This document shows, piece after piece, positions 1 through 11,547 of a stretch of DNA of 64,000 nt (position 1 is its first letter; each line of letters opens with the position of its first letter). This stretch comes from Trichobilharzia regenti (lineage: Eukaryota > Platyhelminthes > Trematoda > Strigeidida > Schistosomatidae), in NCBI GenBank assembly GCA_944472135.2, contig OX235270.1, forward strand, positions 54,689,267-54,753,266. Direction: 5' to 3'. A program made the translations under genes and the position numbers. The notes under the pieces were generated by a model. That model worked only from the letters and a program-made list of their open reading frames with translations. It made no database searches and had not been told where the DNA came from.

Positions 1-239
1 CTTAATTTTTTAAGCTTAGACTTACACAGAAAACCGTAACCAGATCACATGCAAATCAATGACAAACTAGAACTTCACCAAATATGACCACTTTAGCTTG
101 AATAAACAACATGCTACTTCGTATTTTAAACGACACTACTGGGACACCACACGAGCAAAGTCTGTAGAACCCTCACCGGAGCTTTACTAATAAAATGTTA
201 ATCAGCAATCAATTGCAAATCTATGCAGCTGGATATAAG

Positions 240-365
240 CCACACCTATGTGAGAGCTAGTGATGCCACCTGGCTGCGAATACTCCAATAAGTGGAGACG
301 GTTCGAACATGTGACTAAGCAGTTGATAGTTCAAAGACTAGACCAATGAGCTCAAGCCTAGCGAT
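240..365 (-). repeat. tRNA-derived SINE head
   Basis: The minus strand reads like a degraded tRNA gene, with an A-box-like TGAGCTCATTGGTCTAG and a B-box-like TGTTCGAACC at the right spacing, then non-tRNA sequence. This is the organisation of a tRNA-derived SINE. The 3' limit is uncertain. Confidence 0.45.
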
Positions 366-775
366 CGGTTCTTGTCCGACACTAGAACTGCCTACATTGA
401 TATTCGACTGGATACATGGAGTTATGTCAGCAGTCAAAATCTGCATCCGAATGCACATTAGAACCAATAACAAGTAGATTTATAATTAAAAAGGATAAAA
501 CAATATGACGCCTCCGCCAGCATCACCCTAATCGAGAATTTCATCGATGAAAATACCAACGCATTACGTTTCTCGCCGATTTAGCTTTAAGCATTACAGA
601 ATCTCTTAGGAATATTTAAGTAGTACATAAGAAACAAAAGCATTTCAATAAAAAACTTCATTAAGTAAACCATAAAAATTTACATAGCTGACATTGTGTT
701 CAAATATTTGCAACCATAGGACGACATTTGTGGAAGGCAATTCATATACAAGAAACAAGGTATGTATCCATTATC

Positions 776-959
776 CTAACGTCTTGAACTCCGACCAGTT
801 GATCTTGAGCGTCGACGCCTACTCTTGGACGTTGAACGAGAACGTGACCGCCGTCTTCGTCCGTATCGCTTTTTGCTTCTGTTATACAACTTACGACAAA
901 GTTCTCTAGAAATAGGTTTCAAATGCATGAAATTGCAAAATCCACCCCTTGTGCATTCC
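776..959 (-). CDS. U2AF1: U2AF1 exon 7, zinc finger 2, RS tail and stop
   Basis: Encodes [20 protein letters not shown], then [15 protein letters not shown] and an Arg/Ser-rich tail ending SSRR at TAG 776-778. The tail has short RS dipeptides but no polyglycine run. Acceptor TTTTAG at 960-965. Confidence 0.95.
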
Positions 960-3900
960 CTAAAAGAAATAAAAGGTGAAATCGCAAATCGTCAATAGGC
1001 TCATTCCAAAAGCCAACAGACAGAGAATGGAGTAGAATCACGATTGAATCAAATAAAACGTGTTTTAAAGACCTATAAAATGAGAATGATGATACCAATG
1101 ATTAGGTCAGCATATCAGCAGAGAAAAATTAACTACAGCATTAAAACCACGCGTTACCATAAGTATCAATTCGCTTGTTTAGTTGTGTAAAGCAGAAAAC
1201 ACGCGGATAGAATTTTAGAACACAATTAGGGAGGCAGAAGGATGCAATACAACCAAGTGAGGTTGGGACCACGTGGATTAAATATTCAACCTTGAAATAG
1301 TGACTCATAATTTTGAACCCAGTTTAAACGACTGACGTTTGGACTGTCATAAAACACCGACAGCACACAAAGGATGAAGCTTATTTCCTAAGACAATAAA
1401 CGAAGTAAAACTAACGTTTGGTTACAGGATTTCATTATGAGCTGACATCGGTTAGAGAACCATTGGAAAACCTACAGGGAGTACCGGACAGCTGTTACGT
1501 CCTAGCTTAACACTCTTCATCAGGATGCACCCACCGGCGTTCGAACCCAGGGCCTTCTGGTGAAATCCAGTAAGCAGTCAATCAAACCCCTGCAAACCAA
1601 TACTTGGAAACTATTGTTACTGTCACAAAACACAAGGAATAGTAATCTTTAGTGTGCTATCTAGATTCTGGAGACAGTTACCAGTTAAGTCAAACGAATA
1701 TCAGTTAGCATGAAAGCTGTTAGCTTATCGACAGACACGACGACATTCTGACTTATTTTGGTGGGACCTAGCACATAAATGCAATACTTCGAATCATCAC
1801 ACTTCAGAAAATAAAAGATAAATACGAGACTGTGGTGGATAATAACTCTCGAGATGCAATATGGTTTGGAATGTGAGTGACAAAGCAAATATAATCTGGT
1901 AAATATCCACCACAACTTAAGGCGAGATATGCGTTCTTAGAGTCATCTACATCTGAGGTTATCAAACTGTATTTCATTTGCAACTGCAGAACTTAGGATC
2001 CTTCAAGTGACAACTATGTCGTATTTACCACCGATTTAAGCATAAAATGATAAAGTTGGGGATGTGATTGATCTCAGGGTAGGCTTTGTCACTAATCGGT
2101 AACAGTTAGAAACTACAGGAGCACCACTGCCATCCAGTGCTACACTGTTCTCAATGTTTCGAAGACTGACGCCGCTTCATGAAGTAATATTTTAACTGAA
2201 GATATCAACGTAATTACATTAAACTTACCCCAACTCATACTGACGACAGCATGCTTCACGAAAGTCAGTAACAGGAGAAAGCTCTGCATGAACTGGTCTG
2301 CCACCAAACCAACGTTCATTTAAGTCTTGAACAGCTTTTTCAGCATCTTCTTCTCGTCTAAACTACAAATCAATATAAGAAATAATACGGTGACCGTACT
2401 TTTATATACACATTTCCAACTAAGTGGTCACCAAGGTTATCACAGACATTCATCTCTTCTATTTCTCCATACTAAAAGAAAGAAAGAATTGAGCAGAAAC
2501 ATACCTTCTCCTCACATTCAACGAACACCTCCTCGAAAAATTCGTCGAAAATCTGTTGAGCTTGAACTTCTGTAAGATTAACTTGGCATGAGGAAGATAA
2601 AAGCATTAGCTGAACGGCACTACATATACACATGAATGTTTACTTTGAAAAAGGAAACAAATTTAATTTGCATTCTGATCTCGTTCAAAATAGACTGTTG
2701 ACTTACAGCTGGTGACACCAAAACGACTGCAATGTGGCCTTGTGCTCCATCAAGTTACAGACGTTTTTTCTTTAACACTTGTTATGTCCGAAAGGTTACA
2801 ACTTTGCGAGTTGACTGAGTACTGAAAAAAACACTACTGTGAGCAACCAGGAACTAGATGTGTATTTGTATTTATAAGCAATTACTAGATCCAATATGTT
2901 TACTTGCTTTGACTACATGTATTTTGACCTGAGATTAAAACTTCAAGCCGCACGGAAACTAAGTTTCGCCAAGGAATGAAGTGCTCCTTATTTGTAGCCA
3001 ATAAAAGTTGTGACTTTCTCAACGATTGCCTTTACGGTAAACTCATAACAAATGATTTATTTCTATGCTCGACTGCAGCTTACACTAGGATGTTGTGAAG
3101 TTGACTAGACCCACTTCATTTTCATACATGTTTAATGAGTAACTAGAGGCAAAGGACAAATGTCTGTCTGGATTCAACATAGAACTTGGCACCGAAGTGC
3201 AGCAGTTCGAGTTGCCACGTTCCAAATAACACACAGAGGTAGACAAGAAGATGAGTGAAGTGAATCAATAGAGTTTGACAAGTATAAGAGTGAAACAGAA
3301 TGGGTAATGGTAGAAAGGAATATGAAAGATTACAGAGACTGAATACATCTGCGCCATTGACAACGATTTTGAGCCATGTCACCTACTGTCTCCAGCCATT
3401 GATTCCTAGAGTCCCGAGGACCCCAACCCGGGAGTCTGCATCTCCCTACCTGACTCAGTTTAACTGTCAAGGATTTCATGGATTGATGCCATGTTTTTGT
3501 TTGGCCACCACTGGCTCTTTTCCAGCCTGCACCTATATCAGCTAGCAAAGCCCGTCGGGGGAGGCAGTGGTTAGGCATGCGCAGCACGTGACCTAGCCAT
3601 CTTAGTCTATGTAACAAATGGAAAGAAACTGACTAATGAAGGTAAGCCGTAGCACAGATAGAGGGATTAAGACGATGCTTTCTGAAGTCGTCCCAAAGAA
3701 ATGAACTGCCGGTTACGTTATTTGAAAACATATCTATATCTTTAACAAACTAGTTATTTCGTGAATACAGAGAAATTCACAAGTGCTGCAACTAAATGAA
3801 CTTAATTGTACGCTATATCCCAGTTCCACATTAATCAATCTACCGCAAAGTTTAACATATACACTAACTAGAATAACAGTTCATCTAGGTTGAATTCTAT

Positions 3901-5126
3901 ATCACTTTGAATGAAACATAGTATTACTGTAATTCAGTCACTTGCCACAAATGATAACTTAAATTGTATTCAGCACCTACTGAAACCAGGACAAGTATGC
4001 TGCAACGCCAACCTTGACATGGTGATATGAATACTTCCTGATTAAAATACTAGCCAGCTCAAGTTGAGGAACAATGGAAAACCATGAAAGTACGACATTA
4101 TTAGAAGTTTAGTAGCATAGTGCAATGAATACACCGAATTTGTGAATGAGTGATTAACAGTACCTCTTATTACCCCTACAATAGGAATGTTATTTACCAT
4201 GGAAGTACGCTTTACCTCACTCTTAGATAATAATTCAAGAACAAATCTAACACACTGTTGAAATGTGTCTGTCTACAAACTGCTACGCTATGCAATGAAT
4301 ATCGAAATTAACACTGCAATTATTCAGCGGTTTACGTTGTGAATCCAAGGATTGTATGGCGTCACGACCCCCAGAGAAATCAACACAGAACACCAAGCTA
4401 CTGATAAAAGTCATTGAATTCAGAGATGTGAACAGTTATTACCACACATACACTTCAATTTAAGCTATAATCTTCAAGTAGGTTTCGATTGCAGAATATG
4501 ATAATACCGTGCACACTCTGAATAAACACGAACGGAGACCAAACCTAAGCTTCGCATTGTGTTCTTATCACCTCACACTTCAATAAGAGTTCTGTCAATT
4601 ATTGTCAAGGCAATTAACTAAGAACCCTAAAATTACGCTACAGTAGAAGCACCTATCGCTTTTACTTATCATCACTTTTCGAATACTATGAGAAGATGGC
4701 ATGTCAAGAATTATATCCTGACATACCTACCTCAACATAGCAGGTACAACATATTTAAAAAGACGAATGTAAAAAGCAACTTGAGGTAGTGAAGTCTTTT
4801 CTACGCTAACACTTAGGGCAACAGTACGGAATAGACACTATACTAAGCAAAAAATGAACTCACTGTGAGAACCATCTGCACTTTGAGCTGTGTTTTGAGG
4901 GGCGATGTAGAGGTTTTGAAGAAGTATGGTCTATCCAAAATATATTGGAAAGCGTGGCTTACCTGACCAAATGACGGTTTATTATGAAGTCTGGAGCACT
5001 GCTCTCCGTGCCGACAAGCCCCAATTTTAAAATAAAACGAGCAATTTACTCTAAACTTATGATAACCAGTGAAACTACTAACTTGTCTTTCTCAGTGCCG
5101 AAAATCGACGCCAAGTACTCCGCCAT
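776..5126 (-). CDS. U2AF1: U2 snRNP auxiliary factor small subunit (U2AF1/U2AF35), seven exons
   Basis: Exons in transcript order: 5083-5126, 4963-5050, 4864-4930, 2505-2569, 2400-2471, 2229-2362, 776-959. All introns are GT..AG, phases agree at every junction, and the total is 654 nt (217 residues plus stop). The start [15 protein letters not shown] is the family's N-terminus. It is followed by a CCCH zinc finger ([21 protein letters not shown]), an RRM-like U2AF-homology motif ([20 protein letters not shown]), the block [17 protein letters not shown], a second zinc finger ([12 protein letters not shown]) and an Arg/Ser-rich tail. In the cell the protein pairs with U2AF65 and reads the AG of 3' splice sites. 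Human U2AF1 is about 240 residues. This one is shorter because its RS tail lacks the glycine run and about four residues are missing at the exon 3/4 junction. Four of the six introns are only 32-37 nt. Family identity is very secure; the exon 3/4 junction is the weak point. Confidence 0.95.
1427..1607 (-). repeat. Decayed hammerhead-type SINE with an inverted tail
   Basis: The minus strand carries GGTTCGAAC-type B-box remains (1540-1550), a broken hammerhead region (GTAA in place of GAAA, stem II disrupted) and the family's 3' segment ending near 1432. It is followed by a plus-oriented tail (about 1560-1607) that matches the tail at 38480-38508. It lies in U2AF1 intron 6. Confidence 0.65.
2229..2362 (-). 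CDS. U2AF1: U2AF1 exon 6, end of RRM and start of zinc finger 2
   Basis: Encodes [20 protein letters not shown], then [20 protein letters not shown] and QYELG. These are signature blocks of U2AF1. Phase 0 in, phase 2 out, donor GTAAGT. Confidence 0.96.
2400..2471 (-). CDS. U2AF1: U2AF1 exon 5, RRM core
   Basis: Twenty-four codons encode [20 protein letters not shown] then VYIK, close to identical to the family. It sits between introns of 33 nt (2472-2504) and 37 nt (2363-2399). The donor GTACGG is weak. Confidence 0.94.
2505..2569 (-). CDS. U2AF1: U2AF1 exon 4, start of U2AF-homology motif
   Basis: Encodes [20 protein letters not shown] then K. Phase 1 in, phase 0 out. Joined directly to exon 3, the split codon reads AAA (Lys). 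Family members have about four more residues here, so a very small exon could be missing. Confidence 0.9.
3163..3613 (-). mobile_element. Non-LTR retrotransposon 3' fragment (family H)
   Basis: Minus-strand translation over 3330-3617 gives [20 protein letters not shown] and [20 protein letters not shown], the C-terminal part of an endonuclease/reverse-transcriptase protein. The matching copy at 29163-30264 shows this is a 5'-truncated insertion. ACAAATG occurs at both edges (3156-3162 and 3614-3620), a probable target duplication. It lies in U2AF1 intron 3. Confidence 0.8.
4864..4930 (-). CDS. U2AF1: U2AF1 exon 3
   Basis: Encodes [20 protein letters not shown] then SH, matching the helix and SADG motif between the first zinc finger and the RRM. 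It ends in phase 1 with donor GTGAGT. A 2.3-kb intron follows. Confidence 0.92.
4963..5050 (-). CDS. U2AF1: U2AF1 exon 2, first CCCH zinc finger
   Basis: Encodes [20 protein letters not shown] followed by LHNKPSFGQ, so the Cys-Cys-Cys-His zinc ligands are all present. Phase 2 in, phase 0 out, donor GTAAGC. The next intron is 32 nt (4931-4962). Confidence 0.95.
5083..5126 (-). CDS. U2AF1: U2AF1 exon 1 (start codon)
   Basis: The ATG is at 5126-5124 and encodes [14 protein letters not shown] plus two bases of a lysine codon, matching the universal U2AF1 start. The donor is GTTAGT. It is followed by a 32-nt intron (5051-5082). Confidence 0.93.
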
Positions 5127-7009
5127 GTTCTTTGAATATACTTTGCGCCTGTATCGCCACCAAATTAAAAGTAACAACTACCGAAAGAGCAGGTTAATAA
5201 AATTTTCAATTTTACATAATGAAACATGAATAATTTCTAATAATAAATGAATCATAATTAAAATGTGTGCAATAAACGCTTCTTTCTCACAGGTAACTTC
5301 AGAACACAGCCTCAACTGACCCACGCATTTTGTATTGCTTAACTGACGAAATCCAATCACCAATCAGATTGTGACTTTTAATCCTGCTTAAAAAACTAGC
5401 TTATTTTAAGTTTCAATGGTGTAAACGTTGTACATAACTTGTAATTCCCTTGATCCTTAGAATCATTTCAATATTTTAGGCTATTAGCTGTACGAACATT
5501 CATTTCGGTATTTTCACTTGAAACTGTGCATGCGGAAACATTAGAAGTGTCACTCATTACTAAACACTCCTATATAATCTCATCACATAACTTCTAATAT
5601 GAGAAACAACAATGTCTGCCAAGGGATCCTTACTTTAGGATCAGGACATAGCATGTTAGGCCTCTACCTAACGACGTATTTCGTTGAAGTGTCACAGTTT
5701 GGTCCACAAAACTAGATATTCGCTTGAGATATTCTCAAGTGAAAAATACCACAGTAACATTTCGAATATTCCCATCAGCGCTGATAAATACGTGGCTAGT
5801 TGCGTAACCCAGACACTTACACTTGCATAGGGACCTCCTGGAGGTATCTTCAAGGTCTCACTAATAAAATACAGGGCCCATATGCATAGAAGATTTCCGA
5901 GGTGAGTGATGAAATGTGGGACTCACATGAAGAATACCCAGCGGAAGGTGAGGCGAGTTCGTAACTTGTTAGCTATGAAAACGGTCAAGTCAGTTTTCTG
6001 TTAGCTTAGAAGACGAATACGTCAAACAGACTTCCTTTTCTTTCATGTAAATACTATTCCCCACTCATCTCATCGTGCATCATCTCTAATTCTGCTGGCT
6101 GGATGACATCAAGTAGGCGCTTTTGAGAGCTTATCGCAGGCATTCAATATTCGTGGCTAACCTGAACTACACTTACGTTGTGTTTCCTGACTTTTTCTCA
6201 AATGCAGTAAATCTGAAGTCTCTACAGATTTATCAAGGCTGGAGAAGTTCCACAAGCAACTAGCAAAGACTGTCAATCTCCTCACTCAACCCACATTTTC
6301 TGGCGCCTAATCATTATATACCACTTTTGCTTTCAAAGCACCTTCAGTTACTGAGATTATAAGTAGTGTCACAGGGTTCTGACACTATCTGGATGACAAT
6401 GGGACATATGATAGCTAATGTTGTTTCTAGAAAGACTCCTTTCCAATGGGCTGTTCTGGTCAATTGGATTTCTAGCAAGTAAACCTCGTACTTCCGGAAA
6501 TTAGTCTGTTTGATATCACAGTATGATCCTGCTACAAAATTCGGGTAACTGCATCTTTGGCACCACAGTGAACGTGCCGAGAGAACATTCTTATGATCCG
6601 TTGATCTCTCGTTATCGCTGTCCGCATCTTTTCATAAGTGAATGTAAAAATTTCAGACACACGTTAATTTCGTCGTGCTACTTGAATTGAAATATATCAC
6701 GAATAGTCAACTGAAATCACTAAAATTCATTCGCAGCTTACATTCACACAAGCTCGAAAACAGCAGAATGCTGTTTCTGAAGCTACCGAAACAAGATACG
6801 ACGGTGGTACACCCTGATATCTCTGTTAAATATCAGCGACTGATTAACCACCAGTGCAGCACGGATTTTGTTTTAACTGGACACTAAGGAGGTCCTAAAA
6901 TACCTAACCAGATGTCTCATACCTACCGATTACCCTGTTACCAAATATCCTGGAGTTCTATCACACCGCCCATTCCAGTTACTTAGGAAATATCGAATGT
7001 AACCAAAAA
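5127..7009. other. Spacer upstream of U2AF1, no gene recognised
   Basis: Only short open frames without codon structure or splice context were seen. The U2AF1 promoter must lie at the left edge, but no TATA box or other clear core element stands out. Confidence 0.5.
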
Positions 7010-7237
7010 ATGCCGTCACAGTCCTGTAGGAACTATGGTGCTTGGCATTTTTTTGATTTAAGCTTGGTTCCGCACCGTAATTTTGGTACAAGTACGGAAT
7101 TTTCAGCATGGATATCGGTAGCCCAAATTTTGCAGGCCGACCATAGATATCGGGTGTGCGTCGGAAGGGGATCGAACCTCGGACCATATGCATGGTCGGT
7201 GAGAGTCCTAACCAGCGTGCCACCGACGCGCAGTCCT
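7010..7237 (-). repeat. tRNA-derived SINE with the shared head and a different body
   Basis: Minus strand 7237-7157 is a tRNA-like head (GCGTCGGTGGCACGCTGG, then GGTTCGATCC-type B box). The following body (7154-7010) is unlike the bodies of the other copies that share this head at 31.9, 34.9, 45.2 and 57.3 kb. The open frames translated across it are incidental. Confidence 0.65.
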
Positions 7238-10200
7238 GTCTGTATAAACAATAGCAATCATTAGCGGGAGAGATTTCATATGAAACTTTATCCCCTATGC
7301 AACTGTACGAGCAGTTTACAGTCTCACTTATGTAGGATAAGTCTGGTGTGTCCTGACCACTTCAAGAGTCTTGGAGGGGCAGAGGTACTATTATTCTACT
7401 GTATATAATTTAATGCAGACGCATTTCGACGTCAGTCGACGTTTCCGGGAATTATTCAAGCTTCGTAGTAGATTATCTAAATCCTCGCAAGTTGTCCATC
7501 ACTTCAGATGCGTAACAAAAGACACCCGTGCGTTGTGAATAATCACCATAAGCCTAACATGTTAATCTGGTATCTAAAACAACAAGGTGTTGCAGTACCA
7601 GTATCCTATTTTGCATGTACAGCTTTCAGAGCTGTTTCTTAGAGGACCAATGGTTCCCTCTCGATCTCTGAGATTTCCTGAATCGAAGTTAATTTGGTGT
7701 CTAGGCAGCAATATTAAGTGCTACTAGCAGTAAATGCAGGGGAGCAGGTTTTAGAGTCTCCGACGACGTGTGGATTTAGTCTACTTGAAGTTACAAAATG
7801 AAGTCGGGGATATCCCTTTCTGATGAAGGCTATTTCCTTATGTGGATGATAATATTAATACTAACATTTGAGATCAAAAGAGAGCTAGCAGTAGTCATGG
7901 GGCTCTTAAACTTCTCTTACACATACGGGTTGGAGCGAATATTTTTCTTCACTGCCATTTCTAGGCCTGAGGGCTGATTTCATGTCTGTATTCCACATCC
8001 TATGTAACCATTTATCCTGCTTATTCCTCTTCCTTAGGGCCCATCACTTGCAAGCAGGCCGCGTTAAAATTTAATTAGTTCAAGTTTACTAGTCTGTTTC
8101 CTGCATCGGATTGTGGACTTGTAAAACCCCCTACAGGAAAATTTCATTTCAGCAGCTCTCAGTGATTCACCTGAAGCAAGATGTGACAACTGTAGAGCAA
8201 CTCTCATGGATCAAAATAGGCTGAAAGTCCCCATTTCTTAATATTCCGTAAACTCTTAACTGCGCATACAGTTAAACCGCCGTCGTAAAGCTTGAGTAAG
8301 AATGTGATATGGAAAAAGGCTTAGGAGTGTGCATCAAATCTTCATAAATTGATATCGACGTTAACTCGCTACAACCCGACCGAGCCAACAGTGAAAGCGG
8401 TAGTGGCACACGCTTATGAAATGGGTACATTGATGAATAATATACTACCGGCTAAAAAGGAGGAGGCTAAAATACATTTATTACTTGTCGAATGCACAGA
8501 ATCAGGTGACTGAAACTATGCTCGATGTCCGGAAATAGACCGCCAAGTGGTGGGCTGCATGAGAATATATGTGTCATAATAAAAAAACCACCAAATACTC
8601 TCCAGGACTGTCTTTAGTATTCCCGAAGTTGCAAGCCCTAGCAAATATTATCTTCAGTCACTACAATTCATAATAAGAGTCTTGAGTTCACATCTGAATA
8701 GTCCGAAGATTTTCTCGTCTGTTGCTTTATACGACACAGCCTCCACATTATCGTCTCAAATCCAATGGCCATGGAGAAAGATTTGTGAATATTTTCGAGA
8801 GAGATATGCTCATAGAATGTGGGAGAGGATGTTCAGAGAGATTACCAACCAGCCCAGATGACAGTACTGACTGCGAATCATCCACCTGAGCTACAAATCT
8901 TCTCTGATATTACCCCTAATTTCTGGTTTGGGTACGAGACAGAGCCTTCGAAACGCTGCTGAACTGTCCAAGTTTCACAGAAGAACTAAAAGTGGCAGCC
9001 GGAAATCTTACGCAATGCCATTTGCGGCTAAGTTGCCAGTCACCTGAAAATCCCTTTAACTTGGGACGCTGGTGTTCGCTGCAGAGTCACACACCAGGTC
9101 AAAGTAGATAAACAGAAAACTAAACATATGCAAATGCTCTAGGATTGGTAAGCACTCACCAACTACAGCTGCGCCGATATCTCCAGAAAGAAAACAACCA
9201 CCACCAAGACCCCCTAGATATTGTATTTGATTCTCTCAAGATATGACGCCTAAAGCCTCTCGAGATAGGTGATAACTTCCATCTAAAAACAAATTACTCC
9301 CTCGACATCAGTCACACAATTTCACGAAACAGAGGACTTGCTAACATGTTTGTCCTAAGTAACTTATATTCTAAATCCGGGACGTAATAAGTGGGTAAAA
9401 TATATATACTGAGTCGCCCATTAATTAGCTGGTTGGAGCGAGCCGACAAGGAGCAGTACAACGGTAATTCATGACCAACAGTGATTTCAGCAGTAGGTGT
9501 GTTTGCTGAGAAACTATAAAATGGAATAATTTTAGAACAACTAACATCGCCATTTTTTAGCCACTTGAAACTAAGATATTCATGAGGACTCATCAAGCTG
9601 CGGCAAAGAGTTGAAACGTAAGGAGGTAACCGGATGTGGAGCGAAATAGTATTTTACTGTTAAGATTAAAAAAACTGTTTGCTGACCATGAACAAGACAT
9701 AATTAGCGTCTATTTACCGTTACTTTTCCAGCACCAAGGTAAATCGCGCCCTATGATCCTGGCACAGTCCGACATCGAGGGCATCATAGGGTCCTAAGAC
9801 TCTAAGCGATTTTTCATTTTATAAATGACCTGTCGTGCTATGTAAACTGACCAGCTACTTTCTACTGTGACGATTTAAAGAGCGATGAAGTGCTTGAAAT
9901 ACTCAGATAGGCTTCAGGTAGACCTGAATATTTTGACGAACCAGCCACTGGTCGGTGGTACGGCTTTATACCTTAAATAATGCAAAGTAGTGCGACTACA
10001 TATCTGTGGGGTACAGAGTGTAAGTTACTCTGACCGCAGCGTCAGAGAGCAATTTACGTCCAGTTACAGTTTTTTCAATGGTAACACGATTGCTATCCAA
10101 GTGTACTTAAGTCTGTTTTTATGCAACTGGCTTACACCTGGTATTCTCGACTCGAAATATGTTTCGACAATGCGTGAAGGACAAACTACTGCTTATGTCC

Positions 10201-11547
10201 TCGTAGCAGAAAGTAATTCCCCAAAATTACTAATCTACACGATTCATCACTAAACACTGACCTTTACCGTTTAAGGCGACTCGTCATGTTGAAGGCTCAC
10301 GGTCGAGCATCCACCCCATTCGCCATGGTATCGTGTTACTTTTATGCACGATCTATAGTTGGTTAAGCAATCACCCTCTCACTACAATTATGGTCTCGAA
10401 ATATATGTGGTATTCTGGACGATCAATCTGGCATTTTGGTTTGCCCAGGGTTTAGTCAGAATAAATAGTGTAGGGGTTATGGGTATAAGAACTTGAGTTA
10501 GTATATATCATACTTTGCATAAGCGTAGTCTGCCTTATTTCCTAAATCCTGTAAGTGTGTCTACTCTCTCACCTTATCCTGTGGAGCAGATTATATTAGA
10601 TGTATTGAGCGTCTTTTCCGGATACGTGTAACTGAAAACTACCTAGTTTGGTTGATAAAAGGATAACTAAACCTTCTACTTGTGCACACCTTGAGTTGAA
10701 CCACTCAGCCCCAAACAACTGGTCTTTTCATCAGCATAAATTAGGCCATTTCAAAAGTTTACTTTTTCATCACTTATGTACAGACAAATCAATAGCTATA
10801 GATGCATAAAAGTCTTGTTAGACCCTTTCTTTAACTTGCTCATAATGATGTTCGTTTGTTGTTTTTTGTCGTTGAAGTTCATTTCACTTCACTAAGTCTT
10901 CCCCTACGTTATTGTTATTTTTGATACCACCTCTTGACATCATTTCTACAGTTAATTGCAAATCATTTTTTCTGATTGTCAAAATGACCCGCTCAATGAT
11001 GTCAGATAAGAAAATGATAGTTAATTAAAAGAACATAGAAAGTGAATGAAATACATGCATCATATTTTTATGTTAACCCTGTAGTTTTTGCAGCATAAGA
11101 CTCACAATGCACATTTATTGAAGCTGAGTTTATATCCAAGGTGAATCAACCAAGTTTCGTACACTTACAGCATAACATTGAATGTCTATTTCTGAATGCT
11201 TATTCTTTAATATATTCTCATTATTTAAGCATACTGATCAATCTATAAAGGACATACACTAAAATTTTCCCTCAATTTAATAGTCTTTTTCCTAAATTTG
11301 TGTTTCGAACCCCTTCTCTGAGGTCTTTTTTAATTTTTCCGGCTGGGAAGTAAATTTTTGTTTGTGTTCAACCTGCGTATGAGTACCGACAGGTGTAAAA
11401 AATTCCTCTGAAGTATTACCAAAAAGACTGACTAGCATTACTTTGCAAGATCTGCTGATAAAACTGTCAGCTCTTATAACGGTCAATCATGAATGTAGAA
11501 AGTACGTTTCCCAAAGTTACAATTCATGCCTTTGGAATCATGATTTA
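7238..11547. other. Spacer, no gene recognised
   Basis: About 4.3 kb with scattered short open frames only. I looked for missing EYA exons (DLDET, VLVTT motifs) on the plus strand and found none. Unrecognised repeats may be present. Confidence 0.4.

Noticed and set aside
2705..2745. Candidate extra U2AF1 exon ending at a GTAAGT donor
   Set aside because: In the only phase that connects with exon 4 the split codon becomes TAA; the other frames do not connect.
6930..7223. 97-codon minus-strand frame starting MARWLGLSPTMHMVRGS
   Set aside because: It runs through a tRNA-derived SINE; such frames arise from the SINE head in every copy.
9990..10253. Plus-strand 87-codon frame considered as an EYA upstream exon
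   Set aside because: None of the EYA-domain motifs are present and the flanks lack convincing splice sites.
11292..11486. Minus-strand frame of 64 codons
   Set aside because: No recognisable domain and no clear splice partners; adjacent to a decayed retrotransposon.
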